A stretch of DNA of 64,000 nucleotides from Ruthenibacterium lactatiformans. GTDB lineage: Bacteria; Bacillota; Clostridia; Oscillospirales; Ruminococcaceae. Location: NCBI RefSeq assembly GCF_000949455.1, contig NZ_JXXK01000007.1:73965-137964 (forward strand). The letters are read 5' to 3'. Below, in pieces: positions 8,208 through 17,352 of the stretch. The stretch's first letter is position 1. Each line of letters opens with the position of its first letter. The position numbers and the translations under genes are program-made. A model generated the notes under the pieces. That model made no database searches, was not told where the DNA came from, and was given only the letters and a program-made list of their open reading frames with translations.

Positions 8208-10751
8208 ATGGACAGCAGCTTGGCAAAAAAGAATACTACGCGGTTTCTGATATACAGCTTCGTCGGCCTTCTTGTCTTCAGCATGGGTGTTTTTGCCATG
8301 CTGGGTGTCTATATGAGCCGGAAAAGCACAAAGACCATCCATGAAGTCGGCGAGATCTATATGTCCGGGATGAGCGAACAGATGGCCCGGCACTTTGAGA
8401 ACATCATCGAACTGCGGTTTGAGCAGGTCGAAGGCATCGTGTCCGTGGTCCCGTCGAAGAGCGCCGACAAGGAAGCCATGTATGCAGATCTCGTTTACAG
8501 GGCGCAGGTGCGCGGTTTCGAATATCTGGCTCTCTGTACCTCAGACGGCAGATTTGAAACGCTCTGCGGGGAAGCATTCCAGCCGGTCAACCCGCCGCCC
8601 TTCGTGGACGCGTTAAGGCGGGGCGAGCAGCGGGTCGCCGTTGGCGTGGACGCCGCCGGCAACGAAGTTGTGCTGTTCGGGATCGACGCGGATTATCCGA
8701 TGCAGGACGGCGAAGCCTGCACCGGTTTGGTCGCGGCGGTGCCCCTGGAATATATCAGCGATTTTCTTTTTTCAGAAAATCAGGATGCTCTGATCTATTG
8801 CCATATCATCCGCTCGGACGGCAGCCTTGTGATCGCCAACTCCAATACGGAGCTGGTTGGATATTTCAGCGCGCTGCCTGCCTCTTCCGCGGCAGGCGGT
8901 CCGCTTGAGGGGCTTGACGCGGCGCTGGAAGAACAGAAGGATTACACCGTAACGCTCGACACGGGCGGAAATAGCCTGCAGATCTACGGCAAGCCTTTGC
9001 CGCACTCCGAGTGGTACCTCATCTCGGTGATGCCTTACGGCATGTTGGACGAAAGCATCAACGACCTGAACGCGCAGCGCACCTTCATCACTTTGCTTGC
9101 CTGCGGCTCCATCCTGCTTTTCCTGACGCTGATTTTTCTGCGGTACTTTTTCCTGACCCGCCAGCAGCTGCAGGAGCTGGGAAAGGCCCGCCAGGCGGCG
9201 CTTGAGGCAAGCAAGGCCAAAAGCGAATTTCTGGCCAATATGAGCCATGATATCCGCACGCCGATGAACGCGATCGTGGGCATGACTGCCATCGCAACGG
9301 CGCATATAGACGACCGTAAGCAGGTGCAGAACTGTTTGCGCAAAATCTCGCTGTCGAGCCGGCATTTGCTTGGGCTCATCAACGATGTGCTGGACATGTC
9401 CAAAATCGAGAGCGGAAAGCTGACCCTGACGCTGGAAGCAATCTCGTTGAAAGAAGTTGTTGAAGGCGTTGTCGGCATCATACAGCCGCAGATCAAAACC
9501 AAAAAGCAAAACTTTGACGTCCATATAGAAAATATCACGGTGGAAAACGTATATTGCGACAGCGTCCGCCTGAACCAGGTTTTGCTGAACCTTTTGTCCA
9601 ATGCCACCAAATATACGCCCGAGGGTGGCTCCATTCAGCTTTCTCTCTTTGAAGAGGCGTCCCCGCGCGGCGAAAATTTTGTCCGGACGCACCTTAAAGT
9701 GAAAGACAACGGGATCGGCATGTCCCCGGAATTTTTGCAAAGGATATACGAATCTTACAGCCGTGCGGATGAAGCCAGAATCCACAAGACCGAAGGCGCC
9801 GGCCTTGGAATGGCGATCACAAAATACATCGTGGATGCGATGGGCGGGACCATCGACATTCGGAGTGAACTGAATAAGGGCACTGAATTCCACATCACAA
9901 TCGACCTTGAAAAGGCCGCCCTTCCGGAAGCCGACATGGTGCTTCCTCCCTGGAACATGCTGGTAGTCGACGACGACGCGGTATTATGCCAGACCGCCGT
10001 CAGCGCATTAAAGTCGATCGGAGTAAATGCCGAATCAACGCTGAGCGGAGAAAGCGCGATGAAACGGATCGTTCAGCGCCACCGGCAGCACAATGACTAT
10101 CAGATCATTCTTTTGGACTGGAAGCTTCCGGATATGGACGGCCTCCAGATCGCCAGGGAGATACGGCGCAGCTTTGGGAGCGAAATCCCGATTCTGCTGA
10201 TCTCCGCCTACGATTGGACCGAATTTGAGGAAGAGGCGCGTGAGGCCGGCATCAGCGGTTTTATTTCCAAGCCGCTGTTCAAATCCACTTTGTTTTATGG
10301 CCTGCGCCAGTATATGGGCCTTGAAGCCACGCATCAGCCTGCATCCAGCCACGGCGCCGGCCTCTCCGGCAGCCGTGTCCTGCTCGCAGAGGACAATGAG
10401 CTGAATTGGGAGATTGCAAGCGAACTGCTGTCCGATTTGGGTGTGGAGCTGGAATGGGCGGAAGACGGACAGATCTGTCTGGACAAATTCCGGGAATCGC
10501 CGGAGGGTTATTATGATTTTATCCTGATGGATCTCCGGATGCCGCACATGACAGGCTATGAGGCTGCACAGGCGATCCGCGGGCTGAACCGCGCGGATTC
10601 GGCGTCGGTCCCCATCATCGCCATGACGGCGGACGCCTTTGCCGAGGACATTCAGCGTTGTCTGGAATGCGGCATGAACGCGCATATCGCAAAGCCCATC
10701 GACGTGGCTGAATTGACCCGTCTGCTGAAAAAGCATTCGCGCAAAGTATAA
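8208..10751 (+). CDS. Hybrid sensor histidine kinase with two receiver domains
   Basis: An 847-residue membrane sensor. TM1 is at about residues 12-34 and an extracytoplasmic sensing region (about 35-290, possibly Cache-like) follows. TM2 is at about 293-315, then a short coil. The HisKA domain has His347 in [16 protein letters not shown]. The HATPase domain shows an N-box ([11 protein letters not shown]), DNGIGMS and GAGLGMAI. Two C-terminal receivers follow, with Asp637 in [11 protein letters not shown] and Asp775 in [18 protein letters not shown] lies 11 bases before ATG 8208. With the preceding Hpt and REC-HD-GYP-GGDEF proteins it forms a complete His-Asp-His-Asp relay ending in c-di-GMP. 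The signal it senses cannot be read from the sequence. Confidence 0.93.
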   Translation: MDSSLAKKNTTRFLIYSFVGLLVFSMGVFAMLGVYMSRKSTKTIHEVGEIYMSGMSEQMARHFENIIELRFEQVEGIVSVVPSKSADKEAMYADLVYRAQVRGFEYLALCTSDGRFETLCGEAFQPVNPPPFVDALRRGEQRVAVGVDAAGNEVVLFGIDADYPMQDGEACTGLVAAVPLEYISDFLFSENQDALIYCHIIRSDGSLVIANSNTELVGYFSALPASSAAGGPLEGLDAALEEQKDYTVTLDTGGNSLQIYGKPLPHSEWYLISVMPYGMLDESINDLNAQRTFITLLACGSILLFLTLIFLRYFFLTRQQLQELGKARQAALEASKAKSEFLANMSHDIRTPMNAIVGMTAIATAHIDDRKQVQNCLRKISLSSRHLLGLINDVLDMSKIESGKLTLTLEAISLKEVVEGVVGIIQPQIKTKKQNFDVHIENITVENVYCDSVRLNQVLLNLLSNATKYTPEGGSIQLSLFEEASPRGENFVRTHLKVKDNGIGMSPEFLQRIYESYSRADEARIHKTEGAGLGMAITKYIVDAMGGTIDIRSELNKGTEFHITIDLEKAALPEADMVLPPWNMLVVDDDAVLCQTAVSALKSIGVNAESTLSGESAMKRIVQRHRQHNDYQIILLDWKLPDMDGLQIAREIRRSFGSEIPILLISAYDWTEFEEEAREAGISGFISKPLFKSTLFYGLRQYMGLEATHQPASSHGAGLSGSRVLLAEDNELNWEIASELLSDLGVELEWAEDGQICLDKFRESPEGYYDFILMDLRMPHMTGYEAAQAIRGLNRADSASVPIIAMTADAFAEDIQRCLECGMNAHIAKPIDVAELTRLLKKHSRKV

Positions 10752-10755
10752 CAGC

Positions 10756-10801
10756 AAAAGAGGAACGGCCTGCTTTTGAGCAGGCCGTTCCTCTTTTGGT
10801 C
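10756..10801. terminator. Terminator after the phosphorelay operon
   Basis: 18-bp inverted repeat 10756-10773 / 10780-10797 with a six-base loop, flanked by A and T runs. It also serves the convergent GNAT gene ending at 10806. Confidence 0.85.
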
Positions 10802-10805
10802 TTTT

Positions 10806-11285
10806 TTACTCTTTCATCCCGCCGAGAAAATCCCGGTAAATGCCGGGGACGGAATCCGGGATCAGCATCGCGCCCACACACTTTTTGTAAAACTCCTGCG
10901 GGCCCACGCCGCCGATGACTGCATAGGCGTAGCCCTCCGCACGCATGGCCGCGAGGCTGCGCAGCAGCATCGCCCGGCCGATGCCGCCGCCCTGCTCTTC
11001 GTCCAGCACGCGTGTAGGGCCGAAGAAATCCGGAGCCGTCGCATCATAACAGGCATAACCCAGGATTTTTTTGCCCCGCGTGGCGATGAAGCACGAAACA
11101 GCCGGGCGGGCAAAGCACACGTCGCATTCCCCTGCCGCGGAAAGGCCGGAGTGCTCCTTCACCCATTCCACCACACGAAATTTATCCGGCGCCATTGCGC
11201 GGCGGATCTGTACGCTCTCATCCCGGGGGCACGCCGTCTGCGCATCTTCAGGCAGGTCGTATAATTTCACCAGCATATCAGGCAT
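10806..11285 (-). CDS. GNAT-family N-acetyltransferase, end of the NamZ-NagZ operon
   Basis: A 159-residue acetyltransferase with the acetyl-CoA motif EQGGGIGRAML followed by a beta strand and a helix (AYAVIGGVGPQEFYKK), as in GNAT proteins. ATG at 11285 overlaps the preceding kinase gene by 8 nt and has AGGAG about 10 bases upstream. It is the last gene of the namZ-nagZ-kinase operon, so its substrate may be an amino sugar or a peptide fragment from cell-wall recycling, but nothing in the sequence proves this. Its first residues (MPDM) and ribosome binding region nearly copy those of the preceding kinase gene. Confidence 0.75.
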   Translation of the reverse strand: MPDMLVKLYDLPEDAQTACPRDESVQIRRAMAPDKFRVVEWVKEHSGLSAAGECDVCFARPAVSCFIATRGKKILGYACYDATAPDFFGPTRVLDEEQGGGIGRAMLLRSLAAMRAEGYAYAVIGGVGPQEFYKKCVGAMLIPDSVPGIYRDFLGGMKE

Positions 11286-12225
11286 TTTTATTTTCTCCTT
11301 TTTCTGTATTCAATGTTTCCAGCGCCAGAAGCGCTGCGCCTGCGGCGGCGTCGCTTTTGGGTTCCGCCAGCCGCATGCCCGGAAATCGCATCCGAAGCAG
11401 CGCCGCCGTACCCTCGCGCACCGCTTTGTCCCGCAGCAGAATGCTGCCCGTCAGCGCCAGCACCCCGTCCTCCATATGCAGAACGCGGGCTACCGGCTCC
11501 ACCAGCAGCGCCAGCTCGCGGCATGCTTTTTCCACCACCGCTTTCGCGGCCTCATCTCCGGCTTCATACGCCCGGGCAACCAGCGGAGCCAGCGCCGCGA
11601 TCTGTTTTTTGTCTGTTTGCGGGTCATAAGTAAACTGCACCAGGCCGCCGACGTCAACCACCTTCAGCTGTGCAAACACCAGATCCGTGAGCAGCGTCCG
11701 CGGCCCACGGCCGTCCTGCGCCCGCACAACGGCCGCCAGAGCGTCTCTGCCGAGCGCATAGCCGCTGCCCTCGTCGTCGATTTTATGCCCGTAGCCGCCG
11801 CTTCGGGCTGTTTTACCCGCTGCATCCCTGCCAAAACAAATGGACCCGGTGCCCGCGATAAGCACCATGCCGCAGGGTGCGCCCAGCGCGCCTGCCAGCG
11901 CAGTTTCCTGATCTCCTGTCAAAAGAAGCGCGCCCCGGTATCCGCACCGGCGCAGCATTTGCTCCAGCAGCGCGCGTGCCTGCGGATTGCTGACGCCCGC
12001 GCTGCCGACGCACAGCGCGGCACAGGCCTCCAGGCCGCCGGGCAGGCGCGCCAATGCATCCGTACAGCCCTGCATCGTCTCCCGCACTGCCTGTGACGCA
12101 GCACTGTTAAGGTTCAGGGGGCCAAACCGTTCCCGAAGCAGCACGCGTCCGTCCGGCGCGCGGGCCTCTAAAACCGTCTTTGTCCCGCCGCCGTCCATCC
12201 CGGCCGCATATCTCATATCCGGCAT
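11278..12225 (-). CDS. BadF/BadG-family sugar kinase, probable MurNAc/GlcNAc kinase (MurK-like)
   Basis: An ASKHA-fold kinase of 315 residues beginning MPDMRYAAGMDGGGTKT. The phosphate-binding DGGGTKT is followed by the adenosine region GTGSICFGRDAAG and EGSGYALGRDA. The same family includes MurK of Clostridium acetobutylicum, which phosphorylates both MurNAc and GlcNAc, and the position next to NagZ and NamZ fits that role. I start at ATG 12225, preceded by GGAG eight bases upstream. ATG 12243 would overlap the nagZ stop as ATGA but has no ribosome binding site. The much longer open frame to 12660 is nagZ read out of frame. Confidence 0.8.
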   Translation of the reverse strand: MPDMRYAAGMDGGGTKTVLEARAPDGRVLLRERFGPLNLNSAASQAVRETMQGCTDALARLPGGLEACAALCVGSAGVSNPQARALLEQMLRRCGYRGALLLTGDQETALAGALGAPCGMVLIAGTGSICFGRDAAGKTARSGGYGHKIDDEGSGYALGRDALAAVVRAQDGRGPRTLLTDLVFAQLKVVDVGGLVQFTYDPQTDKKQIAALAPLVARAYEAGDEAAKAVVEKACRELALLVEPVARVLHMEDGVLALTGSILLRDKAVREGTAALLRMRFPGMRLAEPKSDAAAGAALLALETLNTEKGENKNA

Positions 12226-12239
12226 TTTTTCTTCTCCGC

Positions 12240-13781
12240 TCATAAAGTCACGGGCAGCCTTCCGGTTGGTTCGGCCTCGCCGCGCAGCACGCGCGCAACC
12301 GCCCGAATGCTCTGCTCCGTATACTCGAATGCCGCCAGCGTCCACACGCTTTCGGGCAGGCCCGCCAGATCGTACGGGCCGCGCAGCGCCACCGCCACGG
12401 TGGGCACGCCCGCCTCCGCCAGCCGGGCCACCAGCTCCAGCTGGCCCCTGCGCAAGCGCCCGTTGAAGGTGCCTACCACGGCCGAGGTATGCCGCCGCGC
12501 CAGTTCTACCAACGCCGCGATCTCTTCCCGCCCCGGCTCCGGCTGCATGGCCGCCGCGCTGCCATGCAGCGCCCGTGCCATACCGTCGCCGAAGCGGTTC
12601 GTCTCGCCGGCATCCACATTCCCCACCAGCGACGTGCGGTAGGCCGGGCAGCCGATGCACAGCGGCGCGCTCCCCAGTGCGGGCCGCCCGCCTGCGGGGC
12701 GGTGCACCTCTGTGATGGTCTTTTGCAACAGCGCCTCGTTCTCCCGGCGTGCCGCATCAAAATCGAAGCCGCCCTCGGGCATGCCGTCCACCCATTTTTC
12801 CTTCAGCGCCAGAATGCGCTGCACGCTGGCCTGCATTTCCGCCGCGCTCAACCGTCCCTCGGCCACGGCCTGCTCTGCCGCGCGGGCCGCCTGCCCGCTG
12901 AGCAGTGTGTCGTGGGAAATAAACACCAGGTCCACTCCGGCAGCCATGGCCGCCACCACGCCGTTTACCGTGCCGAAGTGGTCCTTGATGGCCCGCATCT
13001 CCATGCAGTCGCTGACGATGAGGCCGTCAAAGCCCATCTGCTCCCGCAGGAGCCCCGTCATGATGCGCCGGGACATCGTTGCCGGAAGATGCTCCGGTTC
13101 GAGCTGCGGGAACAGGATATGTGTCGTCATCACCGCGGGCACGCCCGCACGCACTGCCTCCCGGAAGGGCAGCAGCTCCGTCCGTTCCAGCTCCTCCATG
13201 CTTTTGTCCACGCAGGGCAGCGCCAGATGGGAATCCGTGTCCGTATCTCCGTGGCCGGGAAAATGCTTGGCCGAGCACAGCACGCCGCCGTCCAACAGGC
13301 CGCGTATCATCCGGTTGGCGTAACGGGAGACCTCCTGCGGCGTGTCGCCGTAGCTTCGCGCACCGATGACCGGATTTTCCGGGTTGGAATTGACGTCCAC
13401 ACTGGGGGCAAGGTCGAAATTGACACCCAGCGCGCGCAGCTCCCGCCCCGTCAAAAGCCCGGCGCGGTAGGCATTTTCCGGGTCTCCCGTGGCGGCGATG
13501 GCCATAGCGCCCGGCACATTTACCGCGTCCCCGGGCAGGCGCGTCACCAGGCCGCCCTCCTGGTCCGCTGTGATAAAGGCGCCATGGCCCGTTTCCCGCC
13601 GCACCAGCGCCTGGATCTCCCCGCACAGTTGTTTGAGCTGTGCACAATCCGTGATATTCTCCCGGAACAGGATCACATTGGATATTTTGTACTCCCGCAC
13701 CATCCTGCGGAAATCCTCCGTAAGCTCTGTTCCCGGAAAGCCTGTCACCAGTCTCTGCCCGATCTGTTCCCGTAGATCCAT
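12240..13781 (-). CDS. nagZ: Beta-N-acetylglucosaminidase, GH3 family (NagZ-like)
   Basis: Removes terminal GlcNAc from cell-wall fragments. The 513 residues begin MDLREQIGQRLVTGFPG. The GH3 barrel is clear: ITADQEGGLVTRLPG, APSVDVNSNPENPVIGARSYG, the KHFPGHGDTDTDSH loop that supplies the Asp/His dyad typical of NagZ, and the nucleophile region GLIVSDCMEM. A C-terminal alpha/beta domain of about 170 residues follows, as in Gram-positive NagZ (B. subtilis YbbD). No signal peptide is visible, so it probably acts in the cytoplasm on imported fragments. ATG 13781 has AGGAGGG upstream; the open frame to 14048 is a shadow. Confidence 0.9.
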   Translation of the reverse strand: MDLREQIGQRLVTGFPGTELTEDFRRMVREYKISNVILFRENITDCAQLKQLCGEIQALVRRETGHGAFITADQEGGLVTRLPGDAVNVPGAMAIAATGDPENAYRAGLLTGRELRALGVNFDLAPSVDVNSNPENPVIGARSYGDTPQEVSRYANRMIRGLLDGGVLCSAKHFPGHGDTDTDSHLALPCVDKSMEELERTELLPFREAVRAGVPAVMTTHILFPQLEPEHLPATMSRRIMTGLLREQMGFDGLIVSDCMEMRAIKDHFGTVNGVVAAMAAGVDLVFISHDTLLSGQAARAAEQAVAEGRLSAAEMQASVQRILALKEKWVDGMPEGGFDFDAARRENEALLQKTITEVHRPAGGRPALGSAPLCIGCPAYRTSLVGNVDAGETNRFGDGMARALHGSAAAMQPEPGREEIAALVELARRHTSAVVGTFNGRLRRGQLELVARLAEAGVPTVAVALRGPYDLAGLPESVWTLAAFEYTEQSIRAVARVLRGEAEPTGRLPVTL

Positions 13782-13797
13782 CTGTATCCCTCCTGTT

Positions 13798-14946
13798 TTA
13801 TTTGTAAAGATGATATGCCGCCTTGCGCCGTGCAAAAGCGGCGCTGTCCGCTTCCCATGCCGCAAGCAGCGCTTCCGGTGCAGGCGGCTCGTCCTCGAAC
13901 GCGCCGCAGCCCGCCAGCAGGCTGATGAAGCGCCGCGGCTTCCCATCCCGTGGTTTCCACCGGAACTGCCGTGGCCACATCTCCCGGATGCGGTACAGCA
14001 GTGTAACGCCCGTGCGCACCGGGCGGAAAGCATGTGCGTCGCTGACATGCAGCAGCACCCCTTCGCACGGCTCGCCCTTGTGCTTCGAAGCGTATGGCGT
14101 AAAGCAGGCCGCCGTAAAAATCACGCCGGGCAGGCCCTCCCGGTTCATGGTCACGGCCAGTGCCGCGCCGTCGACAAACGGCGCGCCGATCATCTCGAAC
14201 GGGCATGCGGTCCCTCTCCCTTCGGAGACGTTTGTTCCCTCGAACAGACAGGTGCCCGGATAAACCAGAGCCGTGCTGAAATGCGGAATGCCCATGCTGG
14301 GCATCATCCAGAGGTTTCCCGTCTCGCTGAACAGGCGCGTGCGCTCCCAGCCTGTGCAGGGTACTACCGTCAGCCGGCAGCCCAGCTTTTGTTCCGCATT
14401 TACCATGCACGCCAGCTCGCCCGCGGTAAGGCCGTAACGGATGCAAAGCGGGTACGCTCCGACAAAGCTGCGGTATTCCGGCTCCAGCAGGCCGCCCTCC
14501 ACCGTCACGCCGTCCAGCGGTGCGGGACGGTCCAGCACGATCAGCTCCCGGCCCGCCGCGGCGCAGTCCTCCATGACGTAGAGCAGCGTGGAGATGAAGG
14601 TGTAAAAGCGCGTGCCCAGATCCTGAATGTCATAGACCACCGCGTCCAGCGTTTCCAAACGTTCCGGCGCGATATGCCTGCCCTCCTCGCCGCCGTACAG
14701 GCTGTATACCGGCAAGCCCGTCGCGCTGTCGCGGGCAACATCGTCCACATCCTCCCCCGCGCCGTCTTTGCCGTACATTCCATGCTCAGGGCCGAAAAGG
14801 CATACCAGCGGATAGACCTCATGAAATTTCACATATCCGGGCCTGAGGTCCAGCGTCACGCCTGAAACAGACGTCACCATCCCCAGCCTTTTGCCCCGGA
14901 ACAATGCACCGAATTCACCGATCCTGTCGATCCCGCATTTCACCAT
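13798..14946 (-). CDS. namZ: Exo-beta-N-acetylmuramidase NamZ (DUF1343, GH171)
   Basis: Releases MurNAc from the non-reducing end of peptidoglycan fragments. The 382 residues carry the DUF1343 hallmarks: LFGPEHGMYG, VYDIQDLGTRFYTF, the proline-rich DRPAPLDG, and FEGTNVSEGRGTACPFE with the conserved glutamate. No secretion signal is visible. In B. subtilis the equivalent gene ybbC lies with nagZ and murQ, and here too it is followed 17 bases later by nagZ. ATG 14946 has GGGAGG nine bases upstream. It heads the minus-strand half of the recycling locus, divergent from anmK. Confidence 0.92.
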   Translation of the reverse strand: MVKCGIDRIGEFGALFRGKRLGMVTSVSGVTLDLRPGYVKFHEVYPLVCLFGPEHGMYGKDGAGEDVDDVARDSATGLPVYSLYGGEEGRHIAPERLETLDAVVYDIQDLGTRFYTFISTLLYVMEDCAAAGRELIVLDRPAPLDGVTVEGGLLEPEYRSFVGAYPLCIRYGLTAGELACMVNAEQKLGCRLTVVPCTGWERTRLFSETGNLWMMPSMGIPHFSTALVYPGTCLFEGTNVSEGRGTACPFEMIGAPFVDGAALAVTMNREGLPGVIFTAACFTPYASKHKGEPCEGVLLHVSDAHAFRPVRTGVTLLYRIREMWPRQFRWKPRDGKPRRFISLLAGCGAFEDEPPAPEALLAAWEADSAAFARRKAAYHLYK

Positions 14947-15008
14947 GCACCGGTTCCTCCCTCTTTCCTGTTATTCGCGCGTCAGCCGCGCAACTATTTT
15001 TCATTTTT

Positions 15009-15056
15009 GAAATATTTCTTTGCAATACATGCATTTTACGCTTTATTTCGTAAAAT
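15009..15056. promoter_or_regulatory. Candidate MurR-like operators in the namZ-anmK divergent region
   Basis: Two symmetric sites lie between the divergent genes: a perfect 10-bp palindrome GAAATATTTC (15009-15018) and an inverted repeat ATTTTACG-N8-CGTAAAAT (15033-15056). They sit upstream of the anmK -35 and within reach of any namZ promoter, which I could not place. RpiR-family regulators bind such sites; binding here is inferred. Confidence 0.4.
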
Positions 15057-15071
15057 TTTTTATGGATTCTG

Positions 15072-15102
15072 TTGACAAGGCGCCACCTGTTGGGAGTATA
15101 AT
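15072..15102 (+). promoter_or_regulatory. anmK promoter
   Basis: Consensus -35 TTGACA (15072-15077) and consensus -10 TATAAT (15097-15102) with a 19-bp spacer, which is long. A stretch just downstream (15112-15120, AGAACAATT) matches the start site of the sugar-binding lipoprotein gene at 21994-22002. Confidence 0.65.
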
Positions 15103-15183
15103 TGAAACTAAAGAACAATTCGTTTGTAATTTTATTTCATTTTTGTCAGGCCCGGCGCGGGCCATATAAAGGAGGATATTTTT

Positions 15184-16368
15184 ATGAAGCGCGCTCTTTT
15201 CCATGACGACGCAAGCCCTCGCCTGGCCATTGGGCTGATGAGCGGTACGTCTGCCGACGGCATAGACGCCGCCCTGGTGGAGATCAGCGGCTGCAGCACG
15301 GATACCCGCGTGCGGCTGCTGTCGTTTCTCACGCTGCCTTTCTCGGACGCAGCGCGGGCGCGCATTCTGCGCGTGGCAGCAGGCGATTTCGGCGGCACGG
15401 AGGAACTGTGCCTTCTGAACTTTTATCTGGGTGAGCTCAGCGCCGACGCCTGCGAGGCCGTGTGCGCACAGGCGGGCGTTGCCCCCGATAAAGTCAGCTT
15501 TGTGGGCAGCCACGGCCAAACCGTATTCCACGCGCCGGACGCACGGGAATACCTTGGCCGCCCGGTGCGGGGCACGCTTCAAACCGGCGAGGCGTCCGTT
15601 ATTGCGGAACGGCTGGGCTGTCCGGTCGTCAGCGATTTCCGCGTTCGGGACATGGCTGCCGGCGGGCTTGGGGCTCCATTGGTCCCCTACACGGAATACT
15701 TGCTTTATCGGGACGCGCAGCGCACCGTGGGGCTGCAGAATATCGGCGGCATCGGCAATATCACCGTGCTTCCCAAAGGCTGTTCCCTGAATGACGTATT
15801 TGCCTTTGACACCGGCCCGGGCAATATGGTCATGGACGCGCTTGCCGCGCGGCTGACAGAGGGAAAAGCCCGCTTTGACGACGGCGGGCGGCTGGCCGCG
15901 CAGGGCACGGTAAACGCCGGGCTGCTGGCCTGGATGATGCAGGACCCATACCTGAGCGCCCCGCCGCCCAAGACCACGGGGCGCGAGGTATACGGCGCCG
16001 CCTATGTGGACGCCCTGTGCGCACATGCCCGGACGCTGGGTGTTTCCCTGCGGGACACGCTGTCCACCGCGACGCGCTTTACAGCCGAGTGCATCCGGGA
16101 GGGTGTGGAACGGTTCTGCTCTCAGCGCCCCGAGCGGCTGATCGTGGGCGGCGGCGGAAGCATGAACCCTGTGCTGCTGGCCCATATAGCCGACTGCCTG
16201 CCCGGCTGCCAGGTGCTTACCAACGAGCAGCTTGGCCTGGACAGCAGCGCCAAGGAGGCAGTTGCCTTTGCCGTTCTGGCAAACGAAGCGCTGTATGGCT
16301 GCGCCAACAACGCGCCCGGAGCCACCGGCGCCGCGCACGGCGTGGTGATGGGGAAAATCAGCCTGTGA
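15184..16368 (+). CDS. anmK: Anhydro-N-acetylmuramic acid kinase
   Basis: Opens 1,6-anhydro-MurNAc and phosphorylates it to MurNAc 6-phosphate, the substrate of MurQ. The 394 residues begin with the family signature GLMSGTSADGIDAALVEI. They also show GSHGQTVFH, QTGEASVIAERLG and AFDTGPGNMVMD, whose Asp is the catalytic base, and end with an IVGGGGSMNPVL nucleotide-site motif. AAGGAGG lies eight bases before ATG 15184. It is followed by the RpiR regulator gene after 28 bases. Having AnmK beside NamZ means the cell can use anhydro-sugars made by lytic transglycosylases as well as free MurNAc. Confidence 0.95.
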   Translation: MKRALFHDDASPRLAIGLMSGTSADGIDAALVEISGCSTDTRVRLLSFLTLPFSDAARARILRVAAGDFGGTEELCLLNFYLGELSADACEAVCAQAGVAPDKVSFVGSHGQTVFHAPDAREYLGRPVRGTLQTGEASVIAERLGCPVVSDFRVRDMAAGGLGAPLVPYTEYLLYRDAQRTVGLQNIGGIGNITVLPKGCSLNDVFAFDTGPGNMVMDALAARLTEGKARFDDGGRLAAQGTVNAGLLAWMMQDPYLSAPPPKTTGREVYGAAYVDALCAHARTLGVSLRDTLSTATRFTAECIREGVERFCSQRPERLIVGGGGSMNPVLLAHIADCLPGCQVLTNEQLGLDSSAKEAVAFAVLANEALYGCANNAPGATGAAHGVVMGKISL

Positions 16369-16396
16369 ACACGGCCCGAAAAGGAGAAGAAGTGAA

Positions 16397-17284
16397 ATGA
16401 CCAACATCGAGGTACGCACGCAGAACATTTACGAAAACCTGAGCAACGCCGAAAAAAAGGTGGCCTCGTATTTTCTGGATAACGTGGAAAATGTATTCGC
16501 CAAGCCCATCAGCCAGCTGGCCGAGGAGTCCGGCGTCAGCAAGGTCGCATGGGTGCGTTTCTGCAAAGCCATCGGGTTCGACGGCCTTAAGGACCTGAAA
16601 AAAAGCCTGTTCAGCGAGCTGCATGAAACGGCGGGTGAGCCCGCCGAGGCAGCGGCCTTCTCCGATATCCGGGAAGCCACCGGCATCGACCAGCTGATCC
16701 TCAGCGTCAAGAACAACAGCATCCGCGCCGTACGCGACACCATAAAGCTGCTGGACCCCGCCTCCGTGGAGGCTGCCGCACGCCAAATCCTGAACGCCCG
16801 TTCCGTGCGCATTTTCGGCGTCGGCGCGTCTGCTCTGGTTGGCGAGGACCTGTACAACAAGCTGCTGCGCATCGACAAAAACGTGTGCTTCTGCCGTGAC
16901 CTGCACATCCAGCTCACCTACGCCGCCAATATGACGCCGCAGGATGTGGCTGTACTGATCTCCATGTCCGGCAATACCAAGGAAGTGCTGGAGATGCTGG
17001 CCCTTTCCCGCCAGTGCGGCACGCCTACCGTGGCGCTGACGAAATTCGACAAAAGCGTGCTGGCCCAGAACGCCGACATCCGGCTGTATATCTCCGCGCC
17101 GGAGGCCACGCCCCGCAGCGGCGCCATGAGCAGCCGCATCGCCCAGATGGTGGCGGTGGATGTTCTGTTCACAGCCGTGGCGCATCTGGATTACGACCGC
17201 GCGGCGGCCAGCCTGGAAAAAAGCCGGGAAAGCTGCCGTCCCCACCGTGTGGACGGTGCTCCGCCGCTCCGCCGCCGGTATTGA
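16397..17284 (+). CDS. RpiR-family regulator with SIS domain, probable MurR-like controller of the locus
   Basis: A 295-residue regulator. The N-terminal helix-turn-helix (about residues 1-77) contains ISQLAEESGVSKVAWVRFCKAIGF, and a SIS sugar-phosphate-binding domain (about 125-265) contains GVGASALVGEDL and VLISMSGNTKEVLEM. MurR of E. coli belongs to this family, senses MurNAc 6-phosphate and controls murQ. Here the gene is co-transcribed with anmK and faces murQ across a terminator. Palindromes in the divergent promoters are candidate targets. AGGAGAAG precedes ATG 16397. The last 25 residues are Arg/Pro-rich and outside the SIS fold. Confidence 0.85.
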   Translation: MTNIEVRTQNIYENLSNAEKKVASYFLDNVENVFAKPISQLAEESGVSKVAWVRFCKAIGFDGLKDLKKSLFSELHETAGEPAEAAAFSDIREATGIDQLILSVKNNSIRAVRDTIKLLDPASVEAAARQILNARSVRIFGVGASALVGEDLYNKLLRIDKNVCFCRDLHIQLTYAANMTPQDVAVLISMSGNTKEVLEMLALSRQCGTPTVALTKFDKSVLAQNADIRLYISAPEATPRSGAMSSRIAQMVAVDVLFTAVAHLDYDRAAASLEKSRESCRPHRVDGAPPLRRRY

Positions 17285-17312
17285 GAACGCCGCCTTCCGC
17301 CGCACTTAACTT

Positions 17313-17349
17313 GCGCCGGGACAGCCTTGGGCTGTCCCGGCGCTTTTTG
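17313..17349 (+). terminator. Terminator after the RpiR gene
   Basis: GC-rich 13-bp inverted repeat 17313-17325 / 17331-17343 followed by TTTTT. It lies between the convergent RpiR and murQ genes. Confidence 0.85.
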
Positions 17350-17352
17350 CTG

